Assembly: GCA_035532755.1 (NCBI GenBank)
Contig: DATKQI010000052.1
Span: forward strand, 1-6,909
Source: DATKQI01 sp035532755
GTDB lineage: Bacteria > Pseudomonadota > Alphaproteobacteria > Acetobacterales > Acetobacteraceae
Length of the DNA: 6,909 bases
Reading direction: 5' to 3'
In this document: positions 1-6,766 of the stretch, piece by piece
How positions within the stretch are numbered: position 1 is the first letter of the stretch
Layout of the letters: every line of letters starts with the position of its first letter
Translations under genes and position numbers: made by a program
Notes under the pieces: model-generated
Databases searched by the model: none
What the model saw: the letters and a program-made list of their open reading frames with translations, nothing else
What the model was told of the DNA's origin: nothing

Positions 1-1020
1 ACCTCCGGCAAGCTCGCGCTGCGGCTGTTCAGCAAGCAGCGCAAGAAGGTGCTGCTGGCCTCGCTGGACACCCAGCGCCCGGCCGCGCAACTCCAGTTGC
101 AGCAGCTTGCCGAGCGCGCGGGCGTCGCCTCCCTGCCCATCGTGATGGGCCAGACCCCGGTGGAGATCGCCCGCCGCGCGATGGATACCGGCCGGCGCGA
201 AGTGTTCGACGTGGTGATCCTGGACACCGCCGGGCGGTTGGCCATCGATGAAGCACTGATGGCGGAGGTGGCCGCGATCCGCGCCGCCACCAGCCCGGTC
301 GAGACGCTGCTGGTCGTCGATGCGATGACGGGGCAGGACGCGGTGAACACCGCGAAGGCCTTCAACGAGGCCGTCGGCGTCACCGGCATCGTGATGACGC
401 GGATGGACGGCGATGCCCGCGGCGGTGCCGCACTGTCGATGCGGGCCATCACCGGGGCACCGATCAAGCTGACGGGCTCGGGCGAGAAGCTGGATGCGCT
501 GGAGGATTTCCACCCCGAACGCGTGGCCGGCCGCATCCTGGGCATGGGCGACATCGTCGGCCTGGTGGAGCGCGCCGCCGAGACGATCGACCAGCAGGAA
601 GCCGAGAAGCTCGCCGCGAAGATGGCCAAGGGCCGCTTCGACCTGGAGGATTATGCCGGCCAGCTCCGGCAGATTTCCAAGATGGGCAGCCTGTCCGGCA
701 TCCTCGGGATGCTGCCCGGCGTGGGCAAGATCAAGTCCCAGCTCGAAGGGGCGAAGCTCGATACCGCCATCGTCCAGCGCCAGGGCGCGATCATCTCGTC
801 GATGACGAAGAAGGAGCGCCGCACGCCGGACATCATCAAGGCGAGCCGCAAGAAGCGCATCGCCGCCGGCTCCGGCACCTCGGTGCAGGAAGTGAACCGG
901 CTGCTGAAGCAGTTCGACGACATGTCCGCGATGATGAAGCGGATGAACAAGCTCGGGCAGAAGGGGCTGATGCGGCAGGGATTGTCCGCGCTGATGCCCA
1001 CCAACCGCCGCCCGTTCTGA
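1..1020 (+). CDS. ffh: Signal recognition particle protein Ffh (SRP54 GTPase), 5'-truncated by the window
   Basis: The frame is open from base 1 and 339 residues are visible; about a quarter of a typical 450-500 residue Ffh lies upstream. Ffh binds 4.5S RNA and signal sequences of nascent membrane proteins and, with FtsY, delivers ribosomes to the Sec translocon. The fragment begins just after the P-loop (TSGKLALRL). It then shows DTQRPAA (about residues 23-29), the G3 motif DTAGR (75-79) and the G4-type motif TRMDGDARGGAAL (from 133); Arg replaces the usual Lys of TKxD. The methionine-rich M domain follows, with ISKMGSLSGILGMLPG and the RNA-binding signature RKKRIAAGSG followed by VQEVNRLLKQFDDM (about 283-305). 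A GTG at 49 could be miscalled as a start, but homology continues upstream of it. rpsP follows after 28 nt. Identification is secure; only the missing N-terminal part is unknown. Confidence 0.97.
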   Translation, partial: TSGKLALRLFSKQRKKVLLASLDTQRPAAQLQLQQLAERAGVASLPIVMGQTPVEIARRAMDTGRREVFDVVILDTAGRLAIDEALMAEVAAIRAATSPVETLLVVDAMTGQDAVNTAKAFNEAVGVTGIVMTRMDGDARGGAALSMRAITGAPIKLTGSGEKLDALEDFHPERVAGRILGMGDIVGLVERAAETIDQQEAEKLAAKMAKGRFDLEDYAGQLRQISKMGSLSGILGMLPGVGKIKSQLEGAKLDTAIVQRQGAIISSMTKKERRTPDIIKASRKKRIAAGSGTSVQEVNRLLKQFDDMSAMMKRMNKLGQKGLMRQGLSALMPTNRRPF

Positions 1021-1048
1021 AACGACCGACCACAGGAGAGAGTGACCG

Positions 1049-1381
1049 ATGAGCCTGAAGATCCGCCTTGCCCGCGCCGGCGCGAAGAAGCGCCCGTTCT
1101 ACCACATCGTGGTGGCCGACAGCCGCAGCCCGCGCGACGGCCGCTTCATCGAGCGGCTGGGCAGCTACAACCCGATGCTGCCGGCCGACCACGCCGACCG
1201 CGTGAAGCTGGTGGATGAGCGCATCACCCACTGGATCGGCAAGGGTGCGGTGGCGACCGACCGCGTGGCCCGCTTCCTCGGCCGCGCCGGCCTGGCACCC
1301 ATGCCGACCTGGAGCGAGCAGCCCGTCCAGTCCGCGCCGAAGAAGAAGGCGCAGGAACGGGCGAAGGCCGCCGCCGGCTGA
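1049..1381 (+). CDS. rpsP: 30S ribosomal protein bS16
   Basis: This 110-residue protein is a small-subunit ribosomal protein needed for 30S assembly. The N-terminus MSLKIRLARAGAKKRPFYHI, followed by VVADSRSPRDGRFIERLGSYNP, is the classic S16 signature and covers the conserved fold. After about residue 85 comes a tail rich in Lys and Ala (PKKKAQERAKAAAG) that makes the protein longer than the 82-residue E. coli S16; such basic tails are common in alphaproteobacterial S16. The ATG is preceded by a strong Shine-Dalgarno AGGAG (1034-1038, 10 nt spacing). The sequence ACAGGAGAGA around it recurs before leuB. The gene sits 28 nt after ffh and 10 nt before rimM, as expected for the conserved rpsP-rimM-trmD-rplS operon. 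Confidence 0.98.
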   Translation: MSLKIRLARAGAKKRPFYHIVVADSRSPRDGRFIERLGSYNPMLPADHADRVKLVDERITHWIGKGAVATDRVARFLGRAGLAPMPTWSEQPVQSAPKKKAQERAKAAAG

Positions 1382-1391
1382 GCGGACCAAG

Positions 1392-1919
1392 GTGGCGGAG
1401 CAGCGCATCCTGATGGGCGTGGTGGGGCGGCCGCACGGCGTGCGGGGGCTGGTGCATGTGCACAGCTACACCGCCGACCCCGCCGCGCTGGCCGCCTACG
1501 GCCGGCTGACCGACGAGGCCGGCCGCGCCTTCACCCTGCGCTGGCAGGGCGTGGGCATCGCCGCGCTGACGGAATGGCAGGGCGGGCAGGCGGTGAAGGT
1601 GGCCGACCGCACGGCCGCCGAGCGCCTGACCAACATGAAGCTGTACGCCCTCCGCGACGCCCTGCCCGCCCCGGCGGAGGACGAGTTCTACCTCGCCGAC
1701 CTCATCGGCCTCGCCGCCCACCGCGAATCCGGCACACTGCTCGGCACGGTGGTCGCCGTGCACGATTACGGCGGCGGGCCGAGCCTGGAGATCGCGGCGG
1801 AACCGCCGCTGCTGGTGCCCTTCACCCGCGCATCCGTGCCGGTGGTGGATATCGCCGCCGGCCGCGTGGTGGTGGCCCCGCCGGCCGAGGTGGACGCACG
1901 GCCGGAGGCCGCGGCATGA
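1392..1919 (+). CDS. rimM: Ribosome maturation factor RimM
   Basis: RimM (175 residues here, within the family range of about 160-190) binds S19 and assists maturation of the 30S head; it is not part of the finished ribosome. The N-terminal RimM domain shows ILMGVVGRPHGVRGLVHVHS (about residues 6-25). The C-terminal PRC-barrel begins near EDEFYLADLIGL and continues GTVVAVHDYGGGPSLEI. I chose GTG 1392 because it places the usual short lead before the conserved G-x-V-x-x-x-H-G-V-R-G motif. The next in-frame ATG (1413) would remove part of that strand, and upstream codons lie inside rpsP in another frame. The Shine-Dalgarno is weak (GCGGA 1382-1386, 5 nt spacing). The stop overlaps the trmD start (ATGA, 1916-1919), which suggests translational coupling. 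Confidence 0.94.
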   Translation: MAEQRILMGVVGRPHGVRGLVHVHSYTADPAALAAYGRLTDEAGRAFTLRWQGVGIAALTEWQGGQAVKVADRTAAERLTNMKLYALRDALPAPAEDEFYLADLIGLAAHRESGTLLGTVVAVHDYGGGPSLEIAAEPPLLVPFTRASVPVVDIAAGRVVVAPPAEVDARPEAAA

Positions 1920-2626
1920 GCTGGCGCGCCACCGTTCTGACGCTGTTCCCGGAGATGTTCCCCGGCCCGCTCGGCCATTCGCTCGCGGGCAAGGCGCTGT
2001 CGGAAGGGCGCTGGTCGCTCGATCCGGTGGATATCCGCGCCTTCGCCGAGGGCCGCCACCGCAGCGTGGACGACACGCCCTTCGGCGGCGGCGCGGGCAT
2101 GGTGATGCGCCCGGATGTGGTGGATGCCGCGATCGCGGCGGTGGCGGACGATCGCCCCCTGCTCTGCCTCACCCCGCGCGGCCGGCCCTTCGTGCAGGCG
2201 GATGCGCAGCGCCTCGCCGCCGGGCCGGGCGTGGTGCTGATCTGCGGCCGCTACGAGGGGATCGACCAGCGGGTGATCGAGGCCCGCTGCGCCGAGGAGG
2301 TCAGCCTGGGCGATTTCGTGCTCTCGGGCGGCGAACCCGCGGCCCTCGCGCTGCTCGATGCCGCCGTTCGCCTGCTGCCCGGCGTGATGGGCGCGGCGGA
2401 CAGCGCGATGGAGGAGAGTTTCGCCGCCGGGCTGCTGGAATACCCCCACTACACCCGCCCCGCCGAATGGCAGGGGCGCGCCGTGCCGCCGGTGCTGCTG
2501 TCCGGCAACCACGCCGCCATCGCCGCCTGGCGGCGGGCGGAAGCCGAGCGGATCACCCGCGAACGCCGACCCGATTTGTGGGCCACGCATGCCGCTCCGG
2601 TTGCCACGGCGGCAGCGCGGCCCTAA
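1916..2626 (+). CDS. trmD: tRNA (guanine-N1-)-methyltransferase TrmD
   Basis: TrmD transfers a methyl group from S-adenosylmethionine to N1 of G37 in tRNAs with G36, which prevents +1 frameshifting; it is a SPOUT-class homodimer with a trefoil knot. The 236-residue product has TLFPEMF at the N-terminus and VDDTPFGGGAGMVMRP (about residues 44-59). The knot region reads LICGRYEGIDQRVIEARC, then SLGDFVLSGGEPAALALLD, then LLEYPHYTRP and PPVLLSGNHAAI. Arg152 corresponds to E. coli Arg154. Glu167 occupies the position of the proposed catalytic Asp169 of E. coli, a conservative change. The C-terminal tail is shorter than in the 255-residue E. coli protein. The ATG overlaps the rimM stop (ATGA) and has a good Shine-Dalgarno, GGAGG at 1904-1908 with 7 nt spacing. 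Confidence 0.97.
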   Translation: MSWRATVLTLFPEMFPGPLGHSLAGKALSEGRWSLDPVDIRAFAEGRHRSVDDTPFGGGAGMVMRPDVVDAAIAAVADDRPLLCLTPRGRPFVQADAQRLAAGPGVVLICGRYEGIDQRVIEARCAEEVSLGDFVLSGGEPAALALLDAAVRLLPGVMGAADSAMEESFAAGLLEYPHYTRPAEWQGRAVPPVLLSGNHAAIAAWRRAEAERITRERRPDLWATHAAPVATAAARP

Positions 2627-2653
2627 GCAATTGAAACGGAAAGGACCATCCAG

Positions 2654-3058
2654 ATGAACGTGATCGAAACCTACGAGGCGGAGCAGATCAAGAAGCTCAC
2701 CGCCGTGCGCGCCGTGCCCGAATTCATCCCCGGCGACACGGTGCGCGTGTCAGTGAAGGTGGTGGAAGGCGAGCGCACCCGCACCCAGGCGTTCGAGGGC
2801 GTGTGCATCGCGCGGTCGAACAAGGGGCTGAACAGCAACTTCACCGTGCGCAAGATCAGCTCCGGCGAGGGCGTGGAGCGCGTGTTCCCGCTGTATGCGC
2901 CGACCATCTCCGAGATCGCGGTGGTCCGCCGTGGCGATGTGCGCCGGGCGAAGCTGTACTACCTGCGCGGCCGCAGCGGCAAATCCGCCCGCATCGCCGA
3001 GCGCGCGCGCGACACGACCGCCACCACCACCACCGAGGCACCTGCCGCGGCGGAGTGA
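2654..3058 (+). CDS. rplS: 50S ribosomal protein bL19
   Basis: bL19 (134 residues) lies at the 30S-50S interface of the large subunit. Recognisable blocks are IPGDTVRVSVKVVEGERTRTQ (split at the usual turn), FEGVCIARSNKGLNSNFTVR, EGVERVFPLYAP and RGDVRRAKLYYLRGRSGKSARI, which cover the whole family. The last 18 or so residues form a low-complexity Thr/Ala/Glu tail (ATTTTEAPAAAE) beyond the 115-residue E. coli length; this part is unlikely to be structured. The ATG has a clear Shine-Dalgarno, AAGGA at 2641-2645, with 8 nt spacing. The gene follows trmD by 27 nt and precedes leuC by 26 nt. It closes the conserved ribosomal block and bridges it to the leucine genes. Confidence 0.98.
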   Translation: MNVIETYEAEQIKKLTAVRAVPEFIPGDTVRVSVKVVEGERTRTQAFEGVCIARSNKGLNSNFTVRKISSGEGVERVFPLYAPTISEIAVVRRGDVRRAKLYYLRGRSGKSARIAERARDTTATTTTEAPAAAE

Positions 3059-3084
3059 TCCGCCGCGTCAAGAAGGGAAAGCGC

Positions 3085-4497
3085 ATGTCCGGGACCGCAC
3101 CGCGGACGCTGTTCGACAAGATCTGGGACAGCCACGTCGTCGATCGGCTCGAAGACGGCACCTGCGTGCTGTATATCGACCGTCACCTCGTGCACGAGGT
3201 GACGAGCCCGCAGGCGTTCGAGGGCCTTCGCCTCGCCGGCCGTAGTGTCCGCCGCCCGGAGGCCACCATCGCGGTGGCCGACCACAACGTGCCGACCTCG
3301 GACCGCTCCATCCCCATCGCCGAGCCGGAAAGCCGGCTGCAGGTCGATACGCTGGAGGAGAACGTGGCGGCGTTCGGCGTGCCGTACTTCCCGGTCCGCG
3401 ACGCGCGCCAGGGCATCGTCCACATCATCGGCCCGGAGCAGGGCATCTCCCTGCCGGGCATGACGATCGTCTGCGGCGACAGCCACACCTCCACCCACGG
3501 CGCGATGGGCGCGCTCGCCTTCGGCATCGGCACCTCGGAGGTGGAGCACGTGCTCGCCACCCAGACGCTGCTGCAGAAGCCGGCGAAGAACATGGAAGTG
3601 GCGATCGGCGGCGCGCTGCCGCCCGGCTGCACCGCGAAGGACCTGGTGCTGGCCATCATCGGCCGCATCGGCACCGCCGGCGGCACCGGCCACGTGATCG
3701 AATACACCGGCGCGGCGATCCGCGCGCTCGACATGGCCGGGCGGATGACGGTGTGCAACATGTCGATCGAGGCCGGCGCCCGCGCCGGGCTGATCGCGCC
3801 GGACGAAACCACCTTCGCCTATGTGAAAGGCCGCCCCTTCGCCCCGCGGGACGATGCGTTCGACCATGCCGTGGCATGGTGGCGCACCCTGCCCTCCGAT
3901 CCCGGCGCGCACTACGACACCGTCGTCCGGCTCGACGCCGCGACCATCGCCCCCATGGTCACCTGGGGCACCAACCCCGAGGCGGTGGTGCCCATCACCG
4001 GGGCGGTGCCCGATCCGGCGGAAGCCGGCGACGAGGCCCGCCGCGCGCAGATGCAGCGCATGCTGGACTACATGGGCCTCACCCCCGGCCAGAAGATGAC
4101 GGACCTGCCGATCGACGTGGTGTTCATCGGCAGCTGCACCAATTCCCGCATCGAGGACATCCGCGCCGCCGCCGCGATCGTGCGCGGCCGCAAGGTCGCC
4201 CAGGGCGTGCGGGCGCTGGTGGTGCCGGGCTCCGGCCTCATCAAGCAGCAGGCCGAAGCCGAGGGGCTCGACCGCATCCTGACGGAGGCCGGGTTCGAGT
4301 GGCGGGAGGCCGGATGCTCGATGTGCCTCGGGATGAACCCCGACAAGCTCAGCCCCGGTCAGCGGTGCGCGAGCACCTCCAACCGCAACTTCGAAGGCCG
4401 CCAGGGCCCGGGCGGGCGCACGCACCTGCTCTCCCCCGCGATGGCCGCCGCCGCCGCCATCACCGGGCGGCTGACCGACGTGCGGCAGTTCGGCTGA
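3085..4497 (+). CDS. leuC: 3-isopropylmalate dehydratase, large subunit (LeuC)
   Basis: LeuC is the iron-sulfur subunit of isopropylmalate isomerase. With LeuD it converts 2-isopropylmalate to 3-isopropylmalate in leucine synthesis, in the cytoplasm. The 470-residue product has the length of bacterial LeuC. It starts MSGTAPRTLFDKIWDSHVV, and contains HLVHEVTSPQAFEGLR, DHNVPT, VCGDSHTSTHGAMGALAFGIGTSEVEHV (in two blocks) and FIGSCTNSRIEDIR. The three cysteines expected to hold the 4Fe-4S cluster are present: Cys351 (GSCTNSR), Cys411 and Cys414 (GCSMCLGMNPD). The C-terminus has SNRNFEGRQGPGGRTHLLSP. ATG 3085 is preceded by GAAGGG (3072-3077) and matches the family start. An in-frame opening runs far upstream, but that stretch is the shadow of rplS. 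It lies 26 nt after rplS, and leuD follows closely. Confidence 0.97.
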   Translation: MSGTAPRTLFDKIWDSHVVDRLEDGTCVLYIDRHLVHEVTSPQAFEGLRLAGRSVRRPEATIAVADHNVPTSDRSIPIAEPESRLQVDTLEENVAAFGVPYFPVRDARQGIVHIIGPEQGISLPGMTIVCGDSHTSTHGAMGALAFGIGTSEVEHVLATQTLLQKPAKNMEVAIGGALPPGCTAKDLVLAIIGRIGTAGGTGHVIEYTGAAIRALDMAGRMTVCNMSIEAGARAGLIAPDETTFAYVKGRPFAPRDDAFDHAVAWWRTLPSDPGAHYDTVVRLDAATIAPMVTWGTNPEAVVPITGAVPDPAEAGDEARRAQMQRMLDYMGLTPGQKMTDLPIDVVFIGSCTNSRIEDIRAAAAIVRGRKVAQGVRALVVPGSGLIKQQAEAEGLDRILTEAGFEWREAGCSMCLGMNPDKLSPGQRCASTSNRNFEGRQGPGGRTHLLSPAMAAAAAITGRLTDVRQFG

Positions 4498-4500
4498 GGA
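4496..4500 (+). promoter_or_regulatory. Shine-Dalgarno GAGGA that decides the leuD start
   Basis: GAGGA overlaps the leuC stop codon. It is 8 nt upstream of ATG 4509 but overlaps the first base of the alternative in-frame ATG at 4500. Spacing therefore favours 4509, and so does the alignment of the resulting MDSFTTLT start with other LeuD proteins. Ribosomes ending leuC would pass directly over this site. Confidence 0.6.
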
Positions 4501-4508
4501 TGGCAGGG

Positions 4509-5132
4509 ATGGACAGTTTCACCACGCTCACCGCCGTCGCGGCCCCGCTGCCGCTCGCGAATGTCGATACCGACAAGATCACGCCCGCGCAGTACCTGAA
4601 AACCATCAAGCGCACCGGGCTCGGCAAGGTGCTGTTCGCCACCCTGCGCTACGGCAAGGACGGCGCGGAACAGCCGGATTTCGTGCTGAACCGGGAACCC
4701 TTCCGCCACGCGCAGATCCTCATCGCGCATGAGAATTTCGGCTGCGGCTCCTCCCGCGAGCACGCCCCCTGGGCGCTGCTCGATTTCGGCTTCCGCTGCG
4801 TGATCGCGCCGAGCTTCGCCGACATCTTCCACAACAACTGCTTCAAGAACGGCATCCTGCCCATCGCCCTGCCGCGCGAGGTGTGCGACGCGCTGATGGC
4901 GGATGCGGCGATGGGCGGCAACGCGCGCCTCACCGTCGATCTGGAGCGCCAGGTCGTGGTGCGCCCGAACGGAGAGGAGGTCGCCTTCAGGATCGACCCG
5001 TTCCGCCGCCACCTGCTGCTGAACGGCCTCGACGACATCGGCCAGACGCTCCAGCACGCCCCGAAGATCGACGCCTACGAACAGCGGCAGCACGAGCAGG
5101 CGCCCTGGATGCCCACGATCACGGTCGGCTGA
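4509..5132 (+). CDS. leuD: 3-isopropylmalate dehydratase, small subunit (LeuD)
   Basis: LeuD is the swivel-domain subunit that completes the isomerase active site with LeuC. The 207-residue product begins MDSFTTLTAVAAPLPLANVD, followed by TDKITPAQYLKTIKRTGLG, a pattern familiar from alphaproteobacterial LeuD. The substrate-binding loop FGCGSSREHAPWALLDFGF lies around residues 77-95 (Cys79), followed by FADIFHNNCFKNGILPI. Near the end is FRRHLLLNGLDDIGQTL. I chose ATG 4509 rather than the in-frame ATG 4500, which would add only three residues, because GAGGA at 4496-4500 is then well spaced. The gap from the leuC stop is 11 nt, so the two subunits are probably translated in step. leuB follows after 29 nt. 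The function is secure; the start could be off by three codons. Confidence 0.96.
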   Translation: MDSFTTLTAVAAPLPLANVDTDKITPAQYLKTIKRTGLGKVLFATLRYGKDGAEQPDFVLNREPFRHAQILIAHENFGCGSSREHAPWALLDFGFRCVIAPSFADIFHNNCFKNGILPIALPREVCDALMADAAMGGNARLTVDLERQVVVRPNGEEVAFRIDPFRRHLLLNGLDDIGQTLQHAPKIDAYEQRQHEQAPWMPTITVG

Positions 5133-5161
5133 GACGCATCGGCCGAGATACAGGAGAGACC

Positions 5162-6274
<1,113 letters not shown>

Positions 6275-6297
6275 CCGGCCCAGCCTCGGCCGCGCCC

Positions 6298-6326
6298 TTG
6301 CAGCCCGCGCACGGTTCGGCTAAACC
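6298..6326 (+). promoter_or_regulatory. Possible sigma-70 promoter for tRNA-Arg
   Basis: TTGCAG (6298-6303) and TAAACC (6321-6326) are separated by 17 nt, and the second element ends 13 nt before the tRNA. That would place a transcription start about 7 nt upstream of the mature 5' end. The intervening GCGCGCTCCG is GC-rich, like the discriminator of stringently controlled stable-RNA promoters. Matches to consensus are modest, and the same bases also form a hairpin, so this remains tentative. Confidence 0.3.
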
Positions 6327-6332
6327 GCGCGC
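6307..6332 (+). terminator. Hairpin between leuB and the tRNA, weak terminator candidate
   Basis: GCGC (6307-6310) pairs with GCGC (6329-6332). After one A-C mismatch, CGGTT (6312-6316) pairs with AACCG (6323-6327) around a six-base loop. It lies 32 nt after the leuB stop, where a leu-operon terminator would be expected, but no T tract follows. It may only be a chance GC-rich fold overlapping the proposed tRNA promoter. Confidence 0.25.
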
Positions 6333-6339
6333 TCCGGCG

Positions 6340-6416
6340 GCGCCCGTAGCTCAATTGGATAGAGCACCAGACTACGGATCTGGGGGTTAGGAGTTCGAAT
6401 CTCTTCGGGCGCGCCA
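6340..6416 (+). tRNA. tRNA-Arg (anticodon ACG)
   Basis: All four arms fold. The acceptor stem is GCGCCCG (6340-6346) with CGGGCGC (6406-6412). The D stem is GCTC/GAGC (6349-6352 and 6362-6365) around a nine-base loop containing GG and the A20 characteristic of arginine tRNAs. The anticodon stem is CCAGA/TCTGG (6367-6371 and 6379-6383) with loop CTACGGA and anticodon ACG at 6374-6376. The variable loop is GGGTT. The T stem is AGGAG/CTCTT (6389-6393 and 6401-6405, one G-T pair) with loop TTCGAAT. The discriminator is G and the CCA end is encoded. In bacteria A34 is expected to be deaminated to inosine by TadA so that the tRNA reads CGU, CGC and CGA. It probably marks the edge between core genes and the accessory segment to the right. 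Confidence 0.96.
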
Positions 6417-6530
6417 ATTCCAGCGAAGTACGCACCCCCTATCCTCGTCCCCCCTGTCCTCGTCGAGGTTATGTCCGGCGCCGATCCGGGCCGTCCGCAT
6501 GCCCGGATACCCTCTACGACAGCAGGCGGG
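6417..6530. other. Spacer between tRNA-Arg and the toxin-like remnant, no gene seen
   Basis: This 114-nt stretch has a pyrimidine-rich part (about 6435-6460) with TCCTCGTC twice, an inverted repeat at 6484-6508, and the outer copy of a 16-bp duplication at 6514-6529. No convincing reading frame, RNA gene or T-tract terminator for the tRNA is visible. Confidence 0.6.
6484..6508. terminator. Perfect 7-bp inverted repeat, possible terminator between convergent units
   Basis: ATCCGGG (6484-6490) and CCCGGAT (6502-6508) form a perfect stem with an 11-nt loop. It sits between the + strand tRNA and the end of the minus-strand toxin-like remnant, where a shared terminator would be placed. No T run follows on either strand, so the assignment is weak. 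Confidence 0.25.
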
Positions 6531-6546
6531 CTACGATAGCAGGCGG
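6514..6546. repeat. Tandem duplication, 16-bp unit with 17-bp period
   Basis: CTACGACAGCAGGCGG (6514-6529) is followed after one base by CTACGATAGCAGGCGG (6531-6546), a single mismatch. On the minus strand each copy reads RLLS followed by a TAG stop, so the end of the toxin-like gene, stop codon included, is present twice. The first stop met by a ribosome is the one at 6531-6533. Confidence 0.8.
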
Positions 6547-6641
6547 ACGGACTCGTCCTGCGCCTCCAGCAATTTCACGGCCTTCTTGTCGAAGGAGATG
6601 AAGGTGTCGGCGCCAAGCCAGCTTCCCTCAAAGGCGATCAC
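6531..6641 (-). pseudogene. 3' remnant of a probable VapC-like PIN-domain toxin gene, cut by an IS21-family insertion
   Basis: On the minus strand 36 residues precede a TAG stop: VIAFEGSWLGADTFISFDKK followed by AVKLLEAQDESVRLLS. This resembles the C-terminus of VapC-family PIN-domain ribonucleases, where an aspartate in a (S/T)FD motif ending the last strands is the fourth acidic residue of the metal site, followed by a short helix ending in RLL. The other acidic residues and the N-terminal part are absent, because the frame runs at 6641/6642 into the inferred end of an insertion sequence. A toxin missing most of its active site should be inactive. The missing 5' part, and any antitoxin gene, would be expected beyond the IS outside the window. 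The family call rests on remembered similarity over a short stretch; another protein family is possible. Confidence 0.6.
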
Positions 6642-6646
6642 TGCGG

Positions 6647-6714
6647 ATTCCGACGATGGCGGCCGCCAATTCCAATCTGATCGCGGCCACCATTCCGATT
6701 TGATGGCGGCCACC
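6647..6714. repeat. Three imperfect direct repeats in the IS21-family terminus
   Basis: The units lie at 6647-6667 (21 nt), 6669-6691 (23 nt) and 6692-6714 (23 nt). Each starts ATTCC, continues with a variable centre ending GAT, and closes with GCGGCC(A/G)CC. Units 2 and 3 differ at only a few positions; unit 1 lacks two bases in the centre. Such arrays are known from IS21-family ends, where they serve as transposase-binding sites. Confidence 0.85.
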
Positions 6715-6766
6715 TGAGATCATCTCGGCAGGTCGATTTCGTCATTTCATAATCATCTGTTCCGGG

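Noticed and set aside
1215..1391. In-frame N-terminal extension of rimM beginning with ATG at 1215
   Set aside because: This stretch lies inside rpsP in another frame and encodes a low-complexity Arg/Pro/Ser peptide unlike RimM; homology starts at the GTG at 1392.
2803..3084. In-frame upstream extension of leuC, and of the other frames through rplS
   Set aside because: The translation is Arg/His-rich shadow of rplS; LeuC homology begins at ATG 3085, which has its own ribosome-binding site.
3059..3084. Leucine leader peptide or T-box/attenuator before leuC
   Set aside because: The gap is only 26 nt and holds just the ribosome-binding site; there are no leucine codon runs and no room for alternative stems.
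2959..4425. A 488-codon minus-strand open frame opposite rplS and leuC
   Set aside because: Its product is rich in His, Arg, Ala and Gly with no recognisable motif. It is the expected shadow of high third-position GC in leuC, which has all its family signatures on the + strand.
6458..6468. CCTCGTCGAGG dyad after the tRNA as a terminator
   Set aside because: The arms are separated by a single base, so a hairpin loop is not possible, and no T tract follows.
6647..6714. CRISPR-like array of repeats
   Set aside because: The repeats abut each other with no unique spacers and sit at the end of an istB-bearing element, so they are IS terminal repeats.
6499..6717. A 72-codon + strand open frame across the toxin remnant and IS repeats
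   Set aside because: It spans the inferred IS junction and runs antisense to the better supported minus-strand frame; no family resemblance or ribosome-binding site was seen.
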